Shown one piece after another: positions 51,385 through 62,600 of a stretch of DNA of 64,000 bases (the first letter of the stretch is position 1; each line of letters opens with the position of its first letter). The position numbers were made by a program, and so were the translations under genes. The notes below the pieces were generated by a model that was not told the DNA's origin, did not search any database, and was given only the letters and a program-made list of their open reading frames with translations. The stretch comes from Anseranas semipalmata (Eukaryota; Chordata; Aves; Anseriformes; Anseranatidae): contig VXAA01003297.1 in assembly GCA_013399115.1 (NCBI GenBank), positions 1 to 64,000 on the forward strand. Reading direction: 5' to 3'.

Positions 51385-52266
51385 TGATTCTGTTTGATGA
51401 AAAGTAAGCACCAGTGACCACACTATTAAAAGTGGTAATTAATTACACCATGATGTTTCCTCTCATCAATATCCCCCACTGATCTTTGTAATCACATCCC
51501 TGTCAAGAGAAGTATTCAATCATCTGGGTGGGTGCAGGTACATCTACCCATATGTTTTCCCTTGTCATTCCCTGATCTATTGAGGCTTTCTTCAAAGCCA
51601 TTTAAAATTAACACAGTTCCTACAGTACATATGGAAGAATCACCAAATTGTTTCTGTAATAATTAATCACCTCCTAGCATGATGATTAGAGCTCAAACAA
51701 TCTTCTGGTCTATTAGAGCATAAAACCATGAGAACATCTCTCAGAAAACTACAGCCCGATAGTGACAAATTTTAAGTCCTCCAGTTATTCCCTTTTTCAG
51801 CTGCCTTCAAAGCATGGTACAGAGAACTACAAGCAAGCTAACAATGATTTGGATCTTCATGAAATTTAGGAGCTGTATTTTAATATGGATTAGTTGCAAA
51901 GTTAACACTCACTCGTTGAGACAGGACTATAAAATACATTTATAAACCAATTGAAGAATATGATGATCACTATGACATTATGCAAACCAAAGTAATTCAT
52001 GACTCAACATCTGCATCTTCAGGAAGTAGGTCTTAATAGCAAAAAGCAGGACACAACCAACATTATATTCAACAGCACACTTAACAGCCTCTTATCTCAA
52101 CAAGGCATGTCTAGTATCATAGATACCTTTACAAGCAACACCCCGTCCAGTCTCACAACAAAGCACATGCTGGCAAGTGCAAGGAAACAAGAAGCAGTCA
52201 GTAATCCACAAACACTGATACCTGCACCTAAGGGCTCACATGCCTAATTTTTTAAATTAGTTGAAA

Positions 52267-52330
52267 GGGCAGGTGGGTAGGACAGAAACCTTGACAAGCC
52301 CTTCCAGTTCTAACAAACAGAACACAATCA
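52267..52330 (+). mobile_element. Possible CR1 3' tail remnant
   Basis: 'gcaggtgggtaggacagaaaccttgacaagcccttccagttctaac' aligns by eye with the CR1 end 'gcaggttggactagatgaccttgaaaggtcccttccaactctaac'. Short and diverged. Confidence 0.45.
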
Positions 52331-52596
52331 AAGTTAGTATTTCTTTTCAAGAATTTCCTCTTTCTTTCCTGGTAGTGCCCTAACTCAGACAGTTTCCAAT
52401 CCTCAGCAGACTACAAAAAAGTCCGTGTTCCTAAAAGCCTTTAAAAACGTTAATTTTAAATGTCTGTAGGGTCATAAATATTATTTATTTGCATGCAGGT
52501 ATTTATTAAAAATACCACCACCAGTAGTCAACGTTCCATGTATTCCCCATTTCATCCAAGCAAGCTCTTGTTCCTCCAAAATACAGTCGCGTTTAC

Positions 52597-52695
52597 CTCA
52601 CTGACCTTGGGACTGCCTTCCTCCAGTATTTCTCCCTCATCAGTTTGCATGGGAACAGGATCTGTGCAAAGCTCTGCAGAAATGCAAAATACTGC
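52597..52695 (-). CDS. Candidate 33-codon exon of an unidentified minus-strand gene
   Basis: On the minus strand an excellent acceptor (CTTTTTATCTTTTAG) precedes 99 bases, followed by a fair donor (GAG/GTAAAC); an alternative donor nine bases earlier (AAG/GTCAGT) would also keep the frame. Phase 0 at both ends gives 33 codons: AVFCISAELCTDPVPMQ, then TDEGEILEEGSPKVSE. The second half is acidic and serine/proline-containing, typical of a disordered linker. Length divisible by three and phase 0-0 would allow the exon to be skipped without frameshift. The next in-phase block is 41769-41844. No family is recognised. Confidence 0.42.
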
Positions 52696-54959
52696 CTAAA
52701 AGATAAAAAGAAAGATATATTTTAAAAGAATGATTTTGCTGCCTTTAACAACGTTATGCGAGATTGCAGTGCACATAAATGACGACTCTAGGCTATGACC
52801 TTTAACGTTCACATTCTGCATGTATTCGCTGAATTTATGGTTTGCACAAACAAGTAAGGAATCTGCTGTTCAGACTAAGATATAATTCTGCTTAATGAAG
52901 AGAAGAAAGCAGTTTCCTGCTAGGTGTTTTTTGTTGTTGTTGTTGTTTTTAAAGTTCAAATATGCCATTGATGACTACGTTATGTATTCATTGTGTTTAC
53001 TCATTAAAGCTATGGTCAGCAAGGAATAATCACAGAGACTAGAGTTGAGCAAATCTTTCTTACTAGAAAATAGTTTTTGTGCAAATATAAGCTTCACGGA
53101 TTCAGCTTACAGACAATCTAAAGGTTACTAGTCTGAAAAACTGTTAAGACTTCCAGCCATCCTAGAGTAACTCTGAATTCTTACTTCAGGGAATTTGACT
53201 TCATTTTAAAAATAAATATGTTCTAGGCTCTAAATGATTCAGGGAACAGATAAAGTCATTCATCTTTTGGTCACTTTTTCCAGTTTAACCCAGGCCAACA
53301 GCTCCCAGCATTTCCAATATTCAACACTACTTGGCAACTTTTTAAATTTGGTTGATGCTGTCAGTGCCGTTCCAACTGAACAAAGCCAACATCCCAAATG
53401 CCAATCTTAAAATTTTAACTTATGGACAAATGCAATACAGTTATGGAGACTTTGGTTTCAAAGATTAGAATGTCTTCCACTCCAGAGAATAAGCCATCTT
53501 TCAGGTGTAGCAGAGCACAAATTCAGCAAGGAACCTGACTCGAAAAGGCAAGACTCCTGCTATCGGCAGATCCATCATATTCCAGTTCTGTGGAAAGCAA
53601 GGGCTCACACCAAGTTTAAAACTGTAAAGCAAATTGCTCTTGGCCTTTCACAACTGTCCCTCTCAAGATGCTCATCTCCCCAACTGCACCGGCATTTAAA
53701 TGCCACTTAAAGGCTCTCCATGTCATATTTGTACCTCAGCTACAGAGCTACTGACTCCACTGTCACCTTCACTGCAGCAGTTCCAAGCCTGGAAACTGAC
53801 AACTTTGGGAGTGCAAATTGTAATGAGGCCAAAAGGAGAAATTTTGGAAATCTGTCATCTAGATGCACCTCTTCCGTTTCAAAGTCAGAGCCTGTTCATA
53901 AGGCAAGGCTGTCAATACACTGCCAATGCCTTCTGTATGTCGTGCACAGGTAGACAACACCTTTCATGGCTATTAAGTTGACACAAGGAATGAAGAATAC
54001 ATTCTACAAACAAAGGGCCTGAAGCTACAAAATGTTGCATACAGCTTATTATGCCTTAAAAACCAACTGTTATGTCCAGTAATATCGTATAGTTTCATGC
54101 ATTTTTCACACTTACATTTTACCAGTGCAGACTTCAAAGATACAAATTCGCATTACTTCACATGAAATTACATTTTACTAGCTTAGTCATTGCATATGCA
54201 ATGCTCCACCTTATCCTTTATATTCACACGCTAGCACAAGGCACAGCAGATATAGTACTCCCAAATTAAGAAAATGCTTGCTGAAGAGTTCACGAACTGG
54301 AGACCAACAGGTTGTAGAATCAATACCATTGCCTTGAGCGAATATACTGATCTTTCTCAAACCTGAGACTTGGCCTAACAAATCAAATACATTGTGTTTG
54401 CCAAAAACCATCTCAAATATTCAGCCATGACTTTCTGAAGTGTATGAAAGAAGCTGATTGAGACCTGACACATGCTGAAAGAGTTATACGAGCTAGCAAT
54501 ATATAAAGATGTATTATTTTGTCCCTTTCATGCCCTAACCCATTGCTTGGAAGTTAACTCCACAAACGGTGTGACAAAATAATTCTTTCTAGCATAACAC
54601 AAAACAATGCCCTCAAAATGTGTTCAGCTTTCACCCCCTTCCTGAAATTCTGCTGTAAAATAGGAGAGGAGGCACAATCAGTTCATACAGGATTAATATG
54701 AGATGAACCTGAATTTCAGCCCTGTCCCTACAGCATGCCACCGAGGAAGACTAACACACAAGACTGTAGTTTATCACTTTAACAAGGAGATTAAGTAAAC
54801 AAAAGGAGAAGCATCTCAAGTGAAATACCACATGAAACACTCCTAAAAGGAATTTGGAGTTATGATCTGTTAGCAGTGAATTCCCTAAGCACGAGGCGTG
54901 TATGGAGTAACTTCTAACATGAAACAAATGAAAACCGATGAAGACAGAACGTGGGGAAA
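52696..54959. other. Putative intron of the minus-strand gene
   Basis: Contains a (TTG)n microsatellite at 52925-52950. A somewhat GC-richer patch at about 53640-53950 has open plus-strand frames of 77 and 93 codons in two overlapping frames and a donor-like site at about 53950, without a good acceptor or recognised product. Confidence 0.4.
52925..52950. repeat. (TTG)n microsatellite
   Basis: Five TTG/TGT units flanked by T-runs. Confidence 0.85.
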
Positions 54960-55260
54960 TTACAATCGTGGGGCCGGCACAGAGAGGCTGCGGTATTCTG
55001 CCCACAGCATATAAGCAAAACTCTTAAGTGTGACACGCTGAGCGACACGCGTATCGGGCCCAGACACCGAGATCCTCGGGCGCAGGGTGAGCGTTGCCCC
55101 CGGCCGCGAGCTCGCAGTCCCGCAGCAGGGGCTGGGCCGAGGCACAGAGCAGGCCCTGTCCATGGTACTCGGCCACGCGCTGCCTCCAGCCCGGCCTCAG
55201 CGCCGCTGGGGCACAGGGGCGTTCTTGCGGGATGTTGCATTATCAGATTCAGGTAATTGG
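54960..55260. promoter_or_regulatory. CpG island with TATA-like box, candidate internal promoter
   Basis: About 23 CpG dinucleotides fall in roughly 210 bases (55025-55235), while both flanks are AT-rich and nearly CpG-free. On the plus strand a TATAAG box lies at 55010-55015; the predicted start, about 30 bases downstream, would open an exon ending at a good donor, CAGG/GTGAGC at 55086-55087. A second donor-like site (CAG/GTAATT) is at about 55252. On the minus strand a stop-free run of about 70 codons covers the island (ending at 55024), without an ATG or a splice site at its ends. It could be an alternative or non-coding-RNA promoter inside the minus-strand gene's intron, or an orphan CpG island. 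Direction unproven. Confidence 0.55.
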
Positions 55261-58218
55261 GAAGCTCCACAGGCTGTCTGGCAGTCAAATGGCTTTGGCT
55301 TCCTTCATCCAGAAGCACAAAAAAAAGGTTTATAAAATAAAGCAAGACGAGTCAGGTCAAAGCAAGACCACTGTGAGGACTGGTCACTGTTCATTAAGAG
55401 TGTTAGAAGAACTTAAGTATGAACCTCTGAAAAAACTGCTACGTTTAACTTCTGAGATATCCCCTACTACTAGAAGAAAGGAAAGTGGCAAAATTTGGAC
55501 AGACTAAATACACTAGAACACTCTGAAGCTCAGAGAATGGAGCAAGAAATAGAAAGAAGTGCAATGGAAAAGGAAAAAAAAAAGAGATGATTCACTCACT
55601 CTTCACTTGCCCCACAATTCATGTCTTATCAGCTTTAATGTTCAAAATATAGACTGTACTATTTCATACAACGCTCAGTTAGTGTGAACTCACTCGCATG
55701 GAATGGCAAGAAGCTGGAAGTTTAAATAGGCCCTAATTTACTGGAAAAATTCACAAGGGGAAAAAAGAAAATCCACTTAAAAAAAAAAACCCTCGCAGCT
55801 GGGATAGGAAGACCTTAAGCCACAGACTGCAGGACCTATTGCAAGAGGAAGTCTTGCTGAGCACTATCCTTTTATTGTGGTTTTCCCCACAACACTTGCT
55901 TTTGGCTTTTTTCAGGAGACAAAATACCAGGCAACAAACTATGAGCCCAGTTCAATACAATTTTTACATACTCTCTTCAATTCCCTATGAAGGGAAGGAT
56001 TCATATGGCCACTGACACAAGAACGCTGCATTTCCAGCTTACTTATTGCCAAAAGCAGGCATTTGGGGATTCCTGAATCCATGAAAAACTACCTCTGTGA
56101 CAGACTTTTGTAGTAGTCATTAAACCGAGGATGACTTCTCAGCCAAGAAAGTGACTGCCTACTGCCAGCATATGAAGAACCGACATAATTATTACATAAT
56201 TATTCCATGTTGTTGGCAGTGTCAAGCCTCTTAAGCTTGTGAGCAGAGGGCTAAAGATCACACACAGGGTAGCTTGTTTATTTTGTACAGAGAGGATAGA
56301 CAGGCAATCAGAATTTGTACTAGGGTCTTACGGGATTGGAAAACAGGCCGACTGAGTCCAACAGCTTCCAAAATCCAATGTATTATATTAGCTATTTCCA
56401 ACATTAGTGTGATGCACCACATTCCTTGGGGATAAAATTACATAAAGTTTATAGACAGTCCATTTAGATTTTCAGATCTGACACCTACGAACGAAGTCAC
56501 TCTTGGAAAAGGTCAAAGTATGATAATCCTTTTCTTCCACTCTTGCATATACCCTCCAAAACTACCTCAAACAGGACTAAAGTCCCCCAGCCTTTTTATT
56601 CATCTGAGGTCTTCTGGAAAAATTAACCAACTTCAGCCTGAGTGAAAAGGACTCCAGGGAAAGTCTGACAAACAGCAATGTACACGTATGTCAACATCAA
56701 CCTAGCAGAAGGATGTCTAAAGTTAGTTAAAGATAGTAAAGTCTTTTTATTTAACTCTTTAAAATCTAATCTGATATTCTCAAAGGTAAAAACACTCACT
56801 AATATGAACTCGCTGCATTTCTTATGAAATTTAATGCCTAACATAGTATTTTCCTATCATAATGTAATATGGCTTTGGGCCAAATCAGTTTAACGTTTAG
56901 TCCTGTTTGTGTTCCATCTCTTTCTGCAGCAAAGATGTATAGAATTTATTCAGCGGCACCAGGATGATGGATGCAGCTATCACTCATAAATTCAATGCAG
57001 AGCACCTAACTCCTCACTACTGCATTCTAGCACACTCCAGCAAGTAAAACCTGAGCCAAACTTCCGTAGACTTACAAATCTGTGAAGAGTAATACCAGTG
57101 AACAAGGTACCTCTAGTTCCTCAGGCTGATTTTTTCCCAAATTGAAAGGTCTCTCATTCAGAAGCACAAGATCCTCATTAACAAGAGAGAGCTGGAATCC
57201 ACGTGTCTTCAAATTTGCTGGTCACCCAAAGGCAACATTGGAACTAAGCACCTTATCTAATATACATGCGTATTTCAACACTTTTTCTTCTGATTGCCAG
57301 CAGGCATCAAATACGGACTGAAGAGGAAAACAGTGCCCTTCATTTGACATAGAGGAAAGAACAATTTCAAGCTTCTGAAGAGAGCAGCTGCTAAAGAAGC
57401 ACTTTCTGACGTAAAACCAATTGTGGTTCCTATGAATTGCACCGAACCAGATATGGCCCACAGGAAAACCCTCAAAGGAGAGCAAGGCTGTGCAAACTGT
57501 CACCATTACAGATGGTAAGCAGAAACTGAGGGTAGGTCCTAAACTCTCTCAAGAGAGAGAGGCACACAAGTGCTCTTCAGAACATGGTCATCTTGTATAC
57601 ATGCCATACTTGAAAAAGGCAGTTCAAACAAGGTAGTACTAGAATGAATCTTAAAAGAGACTAACGTAATCACCTTGATACATCATTGCAATCATTAGCC
57701 TTTACGTAGGCATGCAGACAAAAAAAGTGTTAATTTTTAACAGATGATCTAGCCATATTATATCAAATTGCTAGTTTCACATTACATGGAGCTTATGAGT
57801 GTACAAAAGCAACATGAAAATTAACATATGGAAAAAGAACAGAATAGTTTTTGTCATTTTAAATGAGAGTTGAGAGGTACTGAGATGAAAGCAAAAGCAT
57901 CCCGAAGAAAAACAAAGCTTTAATTTAACTTCATTGCTTATAGGAACTAACTGCTTACAGATTCCAGTGACTTTAAAATCTCATCGTAATTAATTCATTT
58001 TCAGAAAAAAACATCATACACAAACTGTAGCTAATGAACACAAATCCCATCAGGCAGTTACAGAAAAACCTTCACATCCAAACCCACAGGAAATAACACA
58101 CTAGAAAATACATGACAATAGCAATCTATTGTACAATTGGTTAAAAACTAATATAGGTAAATGTTTCTCACCTCCAACTTTCAACAATGCAATATTGAAC
58201 TTTAGTTGTTTTTTTTAC
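55261..58218. other. Non-coding stretch right of the second CpG island
   Basis: AT-rich, with short A-runs at about 55318-55326, 55574-55583 and 55779-55789. No supported exon on either strand. Confidence 0.4.
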
Positions 58219-58291
58219 CTTTGACAGTTTCCAAGGGCTGCCAAAGCCCACAAGGATCCGTCCTGGCTACATTCAGTGCAAAAACAAAACC
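58219..58291 (-). CDS. Candidate internal exon of an unidentified minus-strand gene
   Basis: On the minus strand a strong acceptor (TTTTTTTGTCCCCTTCTAG) and a good donor (AAAG/GTAAAA) enclose 73 bases. Two frames are open: phase 0, GFVFALNVARTDPCG then LWQPLETVK, and phase 2, FCFCTECSQDGSLWAL then AALGNCQR. I cannot choose between them. Neither delivers phase 0 to the block at 52597, so at least one further exon would lie between if both belong to one gene. GC content is higher than in the surroundings. No homology recognised. Confidence 0.35.
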
Positions 58292-59153
58292 CTAGAAGGG
58301 GACAAAAAAAAGTGTTTTTAAATAAATAAATCAGCCAATGGTGGTCATTACTAGATAAAAACATGTAGAAATGAAAGACAATTAATTGGCCCTGAAGCTC
58401 AGCAACCCTTTCTAAGCATTTAGAAAAAAACATAGTTATTTTAGTATCTTAGTAAGATCACACAGGGTAAATAAAAAAAACTGTAATTGCAAAAGAAGAA
58501 AAAACACAGCCTCATCCCCTCCCTCCCTCCCCCAAAGTAATATACGCAGTGTTGTGGAGATGGGCGAGCAATGGTTAGGTTAGAGTAACGGGGAAAAGTA
58601 CCTTTCTCCTCACTATTCTTGTACCTCAACGGCCACTCTAATCTCAGAAATTATTCTTTGAAGGCAAGAATTTCATGTATCGCAAAAACCATTTATTTGC
58701 TGAGTCTTAGGGTCAAATTTAGGCTTAAGTTTTAGCAAATTTAGACATTTACACAATGAAGTTGCACCACTGCTGAAAATGTATTTTAAAAATAGCTACC
58801 TCCAAGAAAATGTCAAAACCGTAATACTGTTTGTTACTTCCATGTAATTATTACTCACCCATCACCACACAACTTAGACCAACAATCAGTTTTGAGAAAA
58901 AAAACGCTTATCCTGTGACCCACCAAACCATTTAAGTCAGAGTAAGAGTAAGAGTAAGGTAAGAGTATTTAATGAAGACTGAGAGCAAGCTAATCAGCCA
59001 GCAGAATAAACACTATGTACTGCAGCCTGACATTAAAGTCTGAATAGTGCTGCATGACAGAAACATCAAACTGATATTGAACAGGAAATTCCCCTTCCAA
59101 GGATTTACTGTTGTTGCCAAAGTTTGTAGGAACTTTGCCACTGGAATCACTGG
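58292..59153. other. Non-coding stretch with simple repeats
   Basis: Contains a CCCT-type pyrimidine patch at about 58517-58532 and an AGAGTA-type hexamer array at 58939-58967. No supported exon. Confidence 0.45.
58939..58967. repeat. (AGAGTA)n hexamer microsatellite
   Basis: Three clear AGAGTA units and a diverged fourth. Confidence 0.85.
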
Positions 59154-59612
59154 GGGAAGAAAAAAAAAATAGAAGGAAAAAACGAGAGGAAAAAACGAGA
59201 GGAAAAAACGAGAGGAAAAAACGAGAGGAAAAAACGAGAGGAAAAAACGAGAGGAAAAAACAGAAAAAAACGAGAGGAAAAAACAGAAAAAAACGAGAGG
59301 AAAAAACAGAAAAAAACGAGAGGAAAAAACNNNNNNNNNNNNNNNNNNNNNNNNNNNNNNNNNNNNNNNNNNNNNNNNNNNNNNNNNNNNNNNNNNNNNN
59401 NNNNNNNNNNNNNNNNNNNNNNNNNNNNNNNNNNNNNNNNNNNNNNNNNNNNNNNNNNNNNNNNNNNNNNNNNNNNNNNNNNNNNNNNNNNNNNNNNNNN
59501 NNNNNNNNNNNNNNNNNNAAAAAACAGAAAAAAAAACAGAAAAAAAACAGAAAAAAAACAGAAAAAAAACAGAAAAAAAACAGAAAAAAAACAGAAAAAA
59601 AACAGAAAAAAA
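59154..59612. repeat. Polypurine minisatellite, interrupted by an assembly gap
   Basis: The left part repeats a 13-base unit, GAGAGGAAAAAAC, at least six times. It then changes to a composite unit in which the 13-mer alternates with CAGAAAAAAAC. Beyond the gap only the shorter ACAGAAAAAAA-type unit (11-12 bases) continues. The plus strand is almost pure purine apart from one C per unit. The stop-free frames across it (180 codons plus, 236 minus) are by-products of the repeat and of the N block, not genes. The true length is unknown. Pure purine arrays of this kind can form triplex DNA and often vary in copy number. Confidence 0.97.
59331..59518. other. Assembly gap, 188 N
   Basis: A block of 188 N lies within the polypurine minisatellite; the repeat units differ on its two sides, so the transition between them is hidden. 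Confidence 0.99.
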
Positions 59613-62600
59613 CGCTAATGCTTTCTTACAGGTATAATGGGAGTACCTCATAAAACAAATGTCATCATTTAAACTAGGCATTGCAAATTTTATAGCTGCT
59701 GAAAATGTTATTTTTGGCAGCACATTATAATTTTCTCATTATTATCACATTATCCTTTCCACAACAGTTTTGAACTGCTTTCACTGTTTTGAACTGTTAC
59801 CTATCTGTAGGTACAGAACTGAAATGTTAGCTTCCCATCCAGAAATGAACAGGCAAAGCAGTATCGAAGCACAAGTGCAACATGCTGTCTTCTCAACCAC
59901 TTAGAAATAGTTTTCCAAGTGAAAATCTACATTAAGTACATTATCACCTTAATATCATGATGCCCCAAAGGTATTAGCAGCCTCATGCCTAAAATAAGGA
60001 TTTTTTTTTTTTTTTTTTTACCAGGCAAGGCATTTTAAATTGTTGTTACAAAGTAAGGCTCTGGAGACAGAAGTCTAACAAAACTCAAACTCTTGATGTG
60101 AATGCACACCCTGAAATGAGTATGAAACCATAACATTTACCACTTCTTAACATTTTCTCCAGTGAACAAACACTGTTTTCATCCCAGTTTGCTAAGTAAA
60201 GCAAGTTGCAATTACCTGGCTTCACTGGACAGTAGGAGATTAAGGAAATACTTCTACTACATATATTGAAAATAATATGCAGAGGTTGAGAGTGACCCAC
60301 TTTGTTATCTCTGATTTTTCAGCTTTCCCTATTAATTTCCAAGAGCTATAGAAAAGGGAAAACCGAGTTCCTCGACCGAATGGGAAATTATCATCCGCCC
60401 CCCTGAAACGTCTCAGAAATATCCAGCAATGCCATGTAAAACACTATTATTTATCCATACAGTCAAGTACACAAACCTTATAGGTGGAATCAAAGGCTGT
60501 TGTTGACTTAGCAGTTTTAGGATGCATATCTGACATCCACCCCCATCCAATGAGAGTATCAGCCAAAAAGCAAGACTCATGTCTGTGCTATTTCTGGCAG
60601 CAAAGGACCTGAAGTTGGAGGATATGAATTATACCAGCTTTTTTCAGAAAGGGTCTGCTACAGGCTGGACACTGAAATACCTCGGCATTACTAGCTAGCA
60701 AAAGCATTTAAAATCCCAGCCAAACCACCACATGCTTATGGACCACTAATGTCTCCATGCGAAAAGAGAGAACTGCTACTAATTACGCCAATAACCTGTC
60801 CTACCTCATCACAGAATCTTGTTCATGAGGAGTATGGATTCCTATCCCTAATATAAAAGGCCTCCAGTAAGTATCTATTTAACTTTAATAGACAGAAGAC
60901 AGGTTTAGACTGATCATTCTCCTTCTGTTACTCTGAAAAATGTAGGGCTATGTTTCTAGAGCAATAACAATGTTGATTATCAAAGTCAAAGTAGCTCAGA
61001 AGACTAGAATCCAGCAAAAACAGGTTGGGTTAAAGATGGAACAGGGCATGGAGCTGTGTAGGACTGCAAAGATGTTACAGCAAGGAGAATCTCAGCATCT
61101 CCACTCAGACCAGAATATAAATATCATGGATACATCTCCTCCTAACTCAAATCCTCAGCTAAGTACCAACTCCAACCAGCAGCCAGGACTTTAGGATGTA
61201 TCAACCTGCTTGCCCAGTCTGCAAAGGAAAACATTTAGAAAGGAAAGGAGACACAGTTTGACTGTGAACCAACTGCCCAAGGGAAGCAAGAGGGGAGGGG
61301 AACCAAAAATGAAAGCAAACAAGAAACCCCACCCACAATCTAGGCACCGCTGACAGAGCAAAGTGGGGGAGGGAACTCCCCCTTCCCTCCAAAAACTGTG
61401 CCAGGACCTAACCAAGTACTAACCACTTAACTACAACACTTACTGATTCAATATTCAGGTGCGCTGAAATATCCGACTCACTACGTGTTACCTCGCATTA
61501 ACAGAAACAATTCATTATACCTACATGCTGCTGGCTTACATAAATTAAGTCCTGCCCTGACAGACTAGAACTGGATCCGCACACAGTGTAACCTCCAAAA
61601 TATTCTGTATGCGGTTCTGGTTCTAATATAGGCAAGTGCAGCAATTTGCTTAGCTGGGTTAGGAACTCCATGAAGCAGCGGAATACCCCGTGCAGTGCCA
61701 GGACTCCCAGGCTAGCTTATTTCTCAAGTGTATTTTAGGATGTTGCATGTCTTCCCATGCTTGCACGCCAAGTTCATTACTTACAGCAAGTACCTCCTTT
61801 CTGGTCACCTCACATAAGCTGCCTCTGTAGGAACACCACAGTATTCCAGGTGCACAGAACTGAAAGGAGCAAGGTTACAATCAGAAATAGGTTTTCTTCA
61901 AACTTTCCCCGCAACCTCCCATCCAGATCTGGAGAACACTGGTGGCATGTGTGACAGAATTTCCTACTGACTGTGAGATACCACAGAACAGTGGGAAATT
62001 CTAGAAATATAATTTCTATTCACAACTGAGAAAAAGAATGGGGTGAAACTGGCTTCTTGTTTAAGAACCGAGATAACGCACACAGACGCGCTCAAGGAAA
62101 GTGGTTATGTAATTCTGTGAGAACTTGAGTAGTAATTGTGTATGAAAATGAATCCTACTAGCAACAGTTGGGTTTGTAATCCTGTTTTGAAAGAATAATG
62201 ACATATGAGCATCACGGCACTGACTAACACTTGAGCGCATTTCAAATCATTCAGAACCCACTAGCCCGTGTTGACCACAGCTAGAAAATACTTCAATTTT
62301 GGTTTTGCAAAATATAACTGACTTCCAGGAATGTGAAGGGGTCCAAAACTGTTGGTTTACCACTATACATCCAAGTTAACAACACTAAAATCTGAATTCC
62401 AGATGCTATTATTCAGGCACCATAAAAAAACATTTATTGTGAAGGTAACCAACAGGTGGCATGGGTCTGAATTCACTGCATCATGTTGTTGGCTACTGCT
62501 CATGCTTAATGTGCAGCACTATGTAGTGACAAACTGTTCCTGTCATTGGTCTGGCTGCCATAAACTGAAGTATTTTTTCTGAGCTTCTGGCATTAACTAA

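Larger units (their letters stand above)
49649..52266. other. Putative intron of the minus-strand gene
   Basis: AT-rich. Carries a weak CR1 remnant at 50975-51053 and a C-run plus AC microsatellite at 51367-51384. No supported exon. Confidence 0.4.

Noticed and set aside
54914..55507. Overlapping frames of 143 (minus) and 137 and 101 (plus) codons
   Set aside because: Several frames on both strands are open at once, as expected in a GC-rich island; none has a supported start or splice context.
59013..59723. Long frames of 236 (minus) and 180 (plus) codons
   Set aside because: They are produced by a minisatellite whose unit lacks stops and by 188 N; about half the residues are unknown.
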